A program made the position numbers and the translations under genes. Source: Planctomycetota bacterium (GTDB lineage Bacteria; Planctomycetota; UBA1135; JALUZX01). Taken from it: DNA of 11,121 nucleotides. Under the pieces are notes generated by a model, which ran no database searches, was not told where the DNA came from, and saw nothing but the letters and a program-made list of their open reading frames with translations. Positions within the stretch are counted from its first letter, which is position 1. Each line of letters begins with the position of its first letter. The DNA lies in NCBI GenBank assembly GCA_027011425.1, contig JALUZX010000219.1:1-11121 (forward strand). Direction: 5' to 3'. Positions 6,938-11,121 of the stretch are shown piece after piece.

Positions 6938-8578
6938 ATGACCGGTTTCGTCTCCCTCGATCCCGACAAGGGGTGGATCCTGATCACCTTCCCCTACGAC
7001 CCCACCTTGGTGGAGCTGGTCCGGACCCTTCCCGGCAGGAAATGGGATCCCCAAAAGAAGACCTGGCGGGCCCCCCTTGAGGCCGCTCCAAAGGCCGTGG
7101 AACTCTTCAAGCCCAGGAACTTCTCCTTCGCCCCGGAGGTCCTGGAACTCGTCCAGGACCAGGATCCTCCGCCGCGGGGGGAGACCGCAGAAGGGGCACT
7201 TACGGTCTCCCAGCTGAATTACATGGCCAGAAGCGCCCTCAACCGGGCCTTTCCCGAGCCCCTCTGGCTCGTGGGAGAGGTAAACCGCCCGCGCCCCACC
7301 CCTACGGGTTACCTCTACCTGGATTTCGTGGAGAAACGCGCGGAAGGAGAAGGCGTCGCCGCCCGGGTGGCGGGAATCGTCTACCCCGAAGATCACCTCC
7401 AGGTCCGGGACACCCTCCTTCGGGCCGGGGGACTGGAACTCTCCGACGGGTTGGAAGTGCGGGTCCTGGTCCAGGTGGACCTCTATCCCCCCCGGGGGAC
7501 CTACCAGGTCCGCGTCCTGGAAATCGACCCTTACTTCACCCTGGGGAAACTGGCGGCCCGCAGGGAAGAGATCCTCGCCCGGCTGAAGGAGTTGGGGCTC
7601 CTGGAGAGAAACCGGAACCTTCCCTGGCCCAGGCTTCCCTTGCGGGTCGCCCTGGTGACGAGCTGGGACTCCAACGCCTTCCACGACTTCACCGGCGTGC
7701 TCCGCGCCTCGGGCTTCGCCTTCCAGGTGGACGTGTTCCATGCCCGCGTCCAGGGGCGGGAACTCGAAGAGGACGTCCTCCGGGCCCTGTCCTGGTTCGA
7801 AAAACACTCATCCGATTACGATCTCCTGGCCATCGTGAGGGGCGGGGGTTCCGCCTCGGACCTGGCCTGGTTCGACAACCTAAGGGTGGCTCTCGCCGCG
7901 GCCCGCCACCCCTTGAAGATCCTGGTGGGAATCGGCCACACCCTGGACCGGACGGTCCTGGACGAGATCGCCTTCTCAGCCAGGACCCCCACGGAGGCGG
8001 GGGAGTTCCTGGTCCGCCTGGCCGGGGAAGAGTCGGAATCCCTGGAGAAAACGGCGGAGGACATCCTTCTCGGCGCGGAGGAAATCCTGGGGAGAGAAAA
8101 GGCGGACCTGGCTTCTCTCGCCCAGAGAACGGCCCGGGCCCTGAAGGGGAGGATCGAAGGGGAGAGGCGGCTTCTCCGGGAAGCGGCCCTGAGGGCCGGC
8201 AGGGGAACCCTTTTCCAGATCTCCCTGGAAAAAGAACGCCTCCTGGAGGGGGTCCCCAGGATCCTTCGCCTGGCCCTGGCCCGCCTGGCTCCCTTGGAAG
8301 GGGAGATCCGGGCCCTGGGGAGACGGATCCTCAAGGAAGGGGAGAAACTCCTGGCCCGGGAGGGAGAGGTTCTGGAAGGCCGGGCGCTGAGGATCCAGGC
8401 CTTGGATCCCAAGAAGGTTCTCCAGAGGGGGTTCGCCCTGGTGCGGGACGCCGGGGGAAGGATCGTGAACACTGTGGCCCGGGTCGCCCCGGGCGACGCC
8501 CTGGAAGTGGAAGTTTCGGACGGACGTTTCCCTGTCAAGGTCGGAGGCGGGAATGGCGGCGAAAAAGAAAGAGGCTGA
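6938..8578 (+). CDS. xseA: Exodeoxyribonuclease VII large subunit with an N-terminal HARP-like extension
   Basis: A 546-residue nuclease subunit that with XseB degrades single-stranded DNA to oligonucleotides in both directions. The usual enzyme begins with the OB-fold sequence found here from residue 88 (LTVSQLNYMARSAL, then LWLVGEV). The catalytic domain keeps the key residues at the expected spacing: D250 (FHDF), R301 (VRGGGS), H334 and D337 (GHTLD), corresponding to D155, R205, H238 and D241 of the E. coli enzyme. A long coiled-coil region follows, then a short C-terminal domain (VLQRGFALV). Two oddities: residues 1-87 are extra and resemble the HARP module of SMARCAL1-type proteins (FPYDPTLVE, LPGRKWDPQKKTW), and the usual TSPTGAAIRD motif reads TSWDSNAFHDF. 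xseB follows with a 26-nt overlap. ATG 6938 has only a distant GGAAGG upstream. Confidence 0.93.
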   Translation: MTGFVSLDPDKGWILITFPYDPTLVELVRTLPGRKWDPQKKTWRAPLEAAPKAVELFKPRNFSFAPEVLELVQDQDPPPRGETAEGALTVSQLNYMARSALNRAFPEPLWLVGEVNRPRPTPTGYLYLDFVEKRAEGEGVAARVAGIVYPEDHLQVRDTLLRAGGLELSDGLEVRVLVQVDLYPPRGTYQVRVLEIDPYFTLGKLAARREEILARLKELGLLERNRNLPWPRLPLRVALVTSWDSNAFHDFTGVLRASGFAFQVDVFHARVQGRELEEDVLRALSWFEKHSSDYDLLAIVRGGGSASDLAWFDNLRVALAAARHPLKILVGIGHTLDRTVLDEIAFSARTPTEAGEFLVRLAGEESESLEKTAEDILLGAEEILGREKADLASLAQRTARALKGRIEGERRLLREAALRAGRGTLFQISLEKERLLEGVPRILRLALARLAPLEGEIRALGRRILKEGEKLLAREGEVLEGRALRIQALDPKKVLQRGFALVRDAGGRIVNTVARVAPGDALEVEVSDGRFPVKVGGGNGGEKERG

Positions 8579-8831
8579 AGCGGGAAAGATGGAGTATGGA
8601 GAAGCCCGCCGGGAGCTGGAGGAGATCCTTCGCGCCCTGGAGGAGGGGGAGGTCGAAGTGGACCGCCTGGCGGGCCAGGTGGAAAGGGCCGCCGAACTCA
8701 TCCGGATCTGCCGGGAGAAGCTTCACGCCCAGGAGGTGAAGATCCGCAAGGTCGCGGCGGAGCTGGAAAAGGAGATCGCACCCGAGGAGGAGGAGGAAGA
8801 AGAAGAAGAAGAAGGGAGCGACGGCAAGTGA
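8553..8831 (+). CDS. xseB: Exodeoxyribonuclease VII small subunit with poly-glutamate tail
   Basis: A 92-residue helical protein that binds the XseA coiled-coil stalk to build the ExoVII holoenzyme. The family core is clear from about residue 14: YGEARRELEEILRALEEGEVEVDRL, then ERAAELIRICREKL and VKIRKVAAELEKEI. The start at ATG 8553 has a good GGAGG five nt upstream and lies inside the end of xseA, indicating translational coupling. A second ATG at 8589 would give a protein starting just before the core. The C-terminal tail after AP is ten consecutive glutamates followed by GSDGK. The gene ends 3 nt before the stop of the convergent DUF819 gene. Confidence 0.92.
   Translation: MAAKKKEAEAGKMEYGEARRELEEILRALEEGEVEVDRLAGQVERAAELIRICREKLHAQEVKIRKVAAELEKEIAPEEEEEEEEEEGSDGK
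8784..8813 (+). repeat. Trinucleotide repeat (GAG)4(GAA)6 inside xseB
   Basis: Ten consecutive in-frame purine triplets encode a run of glutamates near the XseB C-terminus. The tract is pure GAR on the plus strand, so it could change length by slippage in steps of one residue without shifting the frame. It is followed by GGG AGC. Confidence 0.9.
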
Positions 8832-8834
8832 GCC

Positions 8835-10049
8835 TCATCCTCCGGCGACGAGGCGGCAGGCCTCTCCCGTGAGATACCCCATGTAATACCCCACCGTATT
8901 TCCCAGGACGGCGAGAATGAGCCCCACCGGGGCGAGATCGGCCCTGTAGACCGTGGCCACCAGGGGGGCCGAGGCGGGGCCCCCGATGTTCGCCGTGGAG
9001 CCAACGGCCAGAAAGAAGAGAGGCGCCTTGAGCAACCTGGCCGCCGCCAGAAGGACCAGGGCGTGGATGGAGATCCAGATGGCCCCGGCCAGCACGAGGG
9101 CGGGCGAGCCCAGGATGGAGGAGAGGTCCGCCTGGGCTCCCACGCCGGCGAGCATCAAGTAGATCCCGGCGTATCCCACCTGGTCGCCACCCTTGGACTT
9201 CAGCTTCCGAACGGGGGTGAAGGAGAGGAGCACCCCCAGGATGGAGATCAAGAGGATTCCCCAGGCGAAGTGGTTCACCCGCCCCTGGATCTCGGGCATG
9301 AGCTTTCCCACGCCCATGCACAGGGGAGCCACCCCGAGCCCCAGGAAGGCGATCCCCGCGGCGGCGGGCAGATCCATGCCTTCCTTCCCCCCCAGGTCCA
9401 TTCCTTCCACCCTCTCCCGGGCGTCTTCCAGAAGAGACCGGTCCGCGCCCAGGAAGCGGTCGATCTTCTTCTGCCGGGAGGCAAGGGAAATGAGAAGACC
9501 GATCCAGGTATAACCCACTACCGTATCCACCACCACCATCTGGCCGAACAGCCCCGGCGGGGTTTCGAAGACGGCCTGGAGCCCCACCATGTTGGCGCTT
9601 CCCCCGATCCAGGAACCGGACAGGGCGCCGAACCCTCTCCACGCGCCCTCGGGAAGGATGGGCCCCAGCACGGAAAGGCTCACCAGGGCTCCTATGAAGA
9701 TTCCCAGACTCCCGGCGAAGAACATGAGCACCGCCGGAAGCCCCAGGTCTTTCACCGATCGAAGGTCCGCCGTGGCAAGGAGCAGGAGAAGGGCCCCTGG
9801 AAGGAGGTAGAGCTGGAAATCCTTGTAGACCGGACTGGCCTTGGGAAGGACCCCCAACGTGGTGGCCAGCATGGGAAGAAAGTAGACCCAGACCAGGGCG
9901 GGGAGAAACTTGAACAGCCTGGGACCGAATCGGCTCTTCTCCACCTGGAAAACCGCCCATACCAGGAAAGAAAGGACGAAGAGCACCCCCCCGGGGGAGC
10001 CCAGGACCCTGGCCGCGAAATCTCCCGCCCATGGAAGGTGGAGCGCCAT
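8835..10049 (-). CDS. DUF819-family (YjcL-like) integral membrane protein
   Basis: A 404-residue inner-membrane protein with about ten or more hydrophobic helices (for example residues 20-35, 47-66, 80-93, 104-129, 264-277, 318-340 and 373-392) and a charged cytoplasmic-type loop at 191-226. It matches the DUF819 family (PF05684), whose biochemical role is not settled; a transporter role is likely. Two similar segments are seen: GSWIGGSANM from G145 with VVVDTVVGYTWIGLL, and GSTANIGGPAS from G350 with LAVLGNTVGYYMGYL. They suggest an internal duplication like that of two-fold symmetric secondary transporters. ATG 10049 follows AAGGTGAAAC. The gene lies between exonuclease VII and flagellin with no functional tie to either; relatives can sit near dipeptide epimerases, one of which lies 2 kb away. 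Confidence 0.85.
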   Translation of the reverse strand: MALHLPWAGDFAARVLGSPGGVLFVLSFLVWAVFQVEKSRFGPRLFKFLPALVWVYFLPMLATTLGVLPKASPVYKDFQLYLLPGALLLLLATADLRSVKDLGLPAVLMFFAGSLGIFIGALVSLSVLGPILPEGAWRGFGALSGSWIGGSANMVGLQAVFETPPGLFGQMVVVDTVVGYTWIGLLISLASRQKKIDRFLGADRSLLEDARERVEGMDLGGKEGMDLPAAAGIAFLGLGVAPLCMGVGKLMPEIQGRVNHFAWGILLISILGVLLSFTPVRKLKSKGGDQVGYAGIYLMLAGVGAQADLSSILGSPALVLAGAIWISIHALVLLAAARLLKAPLFFLAVGSTANIGGPASAPLVATVYRADLAPVGLILAVLGNTVGYYMGYLTGEACRLVAGG

Positions 10050-10241
10050 GTTTCACCTTTCCGGAATGCCTGTGAAGGCAGGGATGGTGCGGAAACACCC
10101 GGCGAAGGGCAAAAAATTTTCCTTTTTCCCTTATGGCGCCCCCTCATTCCTAGTCTCCATGGCAAGGAGTCTTCCCACCCCCCCCGTACCGGAACGAGAA
10201 TCCCAGGCCTTCCACCAAGGCTGGACTCCCGCCTCCACTTC

Positions 10242-10268
10242 TCAAGCAAACCCCCTGAATCCCGAAAA
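10242..10268 (+). promoter_or_regulatory. Candidate sigma-28 (FliA) promoter of flagellin
   Basis: TCAAGCAA at 10242-10249 and CCCGAAAA at 10261-10268 are separated by exactly 11 nt, the spacing of the sigma-28 consensus TAAAGTTT-N11-GCCGATAA. The -10 box matches at six of eight positions, the -35 box at four. Transcription would start near 10275, 73 nt upstream of the flagellin ATG. Flagellin genes are classical sigma-28 targets, which supports the call. Confidence 0.55.
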
Positions 10269-10280
10269 TAGCGCAGAAGC

Positions 10281-10312
10281 GGGAATTGGGGTTCCCGGGG
10301 CCGGATCGGCCC
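10281..10312 (+). promoter_or_regulatory. Two small hairpins in the flagellin 5' leader
   Basis: GGGAA (10281-10285) can pair with TTCCC, and GGGCCG (10298-10303) pairs perfectly with CGGCCC (10307-10312) around a GAT loop, which exposes a GGA at 10303-10305. Both fall between the predicted transcription start and the ribosome binding site. A GGA in a hairpin loop is the shape recognised by CsrA, and the downstream ACAGGGA (10333-10339) overlapping the Shine-Dalgarno equals the core of the CsrA consensus. Regulation by CsrA is an inference. Confidence 0.4.
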
Positions 10313-10347
10313 TAGTATTCCACCAACAAGAAACAGGGAGCGAAACC

Positions 10348-11121
10348 ATGGGACTTAGGGTCAACACGAACATCGCCTCTATCAACGCGCAGAGAAACCT
10401 CGCTGCCGTCAACCAGAGGCTGGGCAGAAACTTCCAGCATCTTTCCACGGGTCTTCGGATCGCCACGGCGGCCGACGATTCGGCGGGCCTGGCCATCAGC
10501 GAAAGGTTGCGGGCCCAGATCCGCTCTCTCGCCCAGGCCGAGCGGAACGCCAACGACGGCGTCTCCTTCGTCCAGACCGGGGAAGGCGCCCTGAACGAGG
10601 TGAGCAACATTCTTGTTCGCCTGAGGGAACTTGCGGTCCAGGCCTCCAACGGAACGGTGTCCGACGACGACAAGGACACTCTTCAGGAGGAATTCTCCGC
10701 CCTTCGCAGCGAGATCAACCGGATCGCCAAGTCCACGGAGTTCAACGGCATCCACCTGCTGGACGGCACTGCCACCACAACTTCCTTCCAGGTGGGAATC
10801 GGCGTGGACTCGGGGATCAACCAGATCAGCCTGTCTCTCTCGCCGGCCCTTTCCACCAGCCTTGGGCTGAGCACGGTGAACATCGGATCCACGGGCGACA
10901 CGAGCTTCGCCATCACCCAGATCGACAGCGCGATCAATTCGGTCTCCCAGTTGCGCGGCGACTTCGGCGCGGTCCAGAACCGGCTGAACTCCACTATCGC
11001 CAACCTGGGAAGCGCCCGGGAGAACCTGAGCGCCGCCGAGAGCCGGATCCGGGACGTGGACGTGGCCTACGAGACGGCCCAGCTCACGAGGAACTCCATC
11101 CTCCAGCAGGCGGCCATCTCC
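10348..11121 (+). CDS. fliC: Flagellin, short form (partial, cut by window end)
   Basis: The frame is open for 258 codons to the window edge. The product is the subunit of the flagellar filament, exported through the flagellar secretion apparatus. The N-terminal D0/D1 region is canonical: MGLRVNTNIASINAQRNL, LSTGLRI, ADDSAGLAISERLRAQI, then RLRELAVQ (residues 91-98) and FNGIHLLDG. The C-terminal D1/D0 region follows at once: IDSAINSVSQLRGDFGAVQNRL, then AESRIRDVDVAYE and ILQQAAIS. Only about 15-20 residues should be missing. The complete protein would be about 275 residues, close to the minimal flagellins that lack the surface D2/D3 domains. AGGGAG (10335-10340) lies 7 nt before the ATG, and a sigma-28-like promoter lies upstream. 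The family call is secure; the symbol could equally be hag or flaA. Confidence 0.96.
   Translation, partial: MGLRVNTNIASINAQRNLAAVNQRLGRNFQHLSTGLRIATAADDSAGLAISERLRAQIRSLAQAERNANDGVSFVQTGEGALNEVSNILVRLRELAVQASNGTVSDDDKDTLQEEFSALRSEINRIAKSTEFNGIHLLDGTATTTSFQVGIGVDSGINQISLSLSPALSTSLGLSTVNIGSTGDTSFAITQIDSAINSVSQLRGDFGAVQNRLNSTIANLGSARENLSAAESRIRDVDVAYETAQLTRNSILQQAAIS

Larger units (their letters stand above)
10050..10347. other. Divergent control region between the DUF819 gene and flagellin
   Basis: This 298-nt gap must carry promoters for both genes. It contains an AT-rich block at about 10110-10133 (A6 then TTTTCC and T5), which stands out in this GC-rich sequence and could be an upstream promoter element or the DUF819 promoter. 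It also contains a sigma-28-like site (10242-10268), two small hairpins (10281-10295 and 10298-10312) and the flagellin ribosome binding site. I see no coding sequence in it. Confidence 0.5.

Noticed and set aside
6890..7807. Frame antisense to xseA (305 codons), and other antisense frames over xseA, the epimerase and DUF819
   Set aside because: All are explained by strong third-position GC in the real genes; none shows a ribosome site with a recognisable domain.
10089..10102. GGTG...CACC inverted repeat upstream of flagellin
   Set aside because: A four-base-pair stem is not above chance expectation.
1..11121. CRISPR array, tRNA, rRNA, insertion sequence or toxin-antitoxin system
   Set aside because: No regularly spaced direct repeats, no cloverleaf, no transposase-like protein and no small paired genes were seen on either strand.

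Overview
The window is a gene-dense, GC-rich (roughly two-thirds G+C by eye) bacterial chromosome segment with seven recognisable genes and a short tail of an eighth. Codons end mostly in G or C, which opens long but meaningless reading frames on the opposite strand. A flagellin gene and the DUF819/POT/epimerase content suggest a flagellated bacterium with a GC-rich genome. The variant ValRS and ExoVII forms would fit a deep-branching phylum such as Acidobacteriota or Planctomycetota, but that placement is an inference and not proven. I see no phage, IS element, CRISPR array, tRNA or rRNA.

Layout, left to right. (1) Bases 2-118: tail of an unidentified plus-strand gene. (2) 233-2143 (+): POT-family (PTR2) peptide:proton symporter with a large extra periplasmic loop. 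(3) 2163-5423 (-): valS, convergent with the transporter and separated by 19 nt. It is unusually long and has several insertions, one of which looks like a zinc ribbon that has lost all four cysteines. (4) 5424-5794: a 371-nt non-coding stretch with two hairpins and a candidate valS promoter. (5) 5795-6829 (-): an L-Ala-D/L-Glu-type dipeptide epimerase of the enolase superfamily. (6) 6938-8578 (+) xseA and 8553-8831 (+) xseB, overlapping by 26 nt, encode the two subunits of exonuclease VII. XseA carries an N-terminal extension that resembles a HARP/SMARCAL1-type DNA-binding module. (7) 8835-10049 (-): a DUF819 (YjcL-like) membrane protein. (8) 10050-10347: a leader region with a good sigma-28 promoter match and structured RNA. 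(9) 10348 to the window end (+): a short flagellin lacking a variable domain, cut by the window edge.

How the genes fit together. The peptide transporter, the dipeptide epimerase and perhaps the DUF819 permease could form a loose peptide or muropeptide salvage neighbourhood, but they are not in one operon. xseA and xseB form an obvious operon for single-stranded DNA degradation. valS and fliC are probably independent units. I find no clear evidence of a wholly new multi-gene system. The most unusual features are at domain level: the XseA fusion, the degenerate zinc ribbon in ValRS, the extra domain and altered TM7 of the transporter, and a possible CsrA-controlled flagellin leader.
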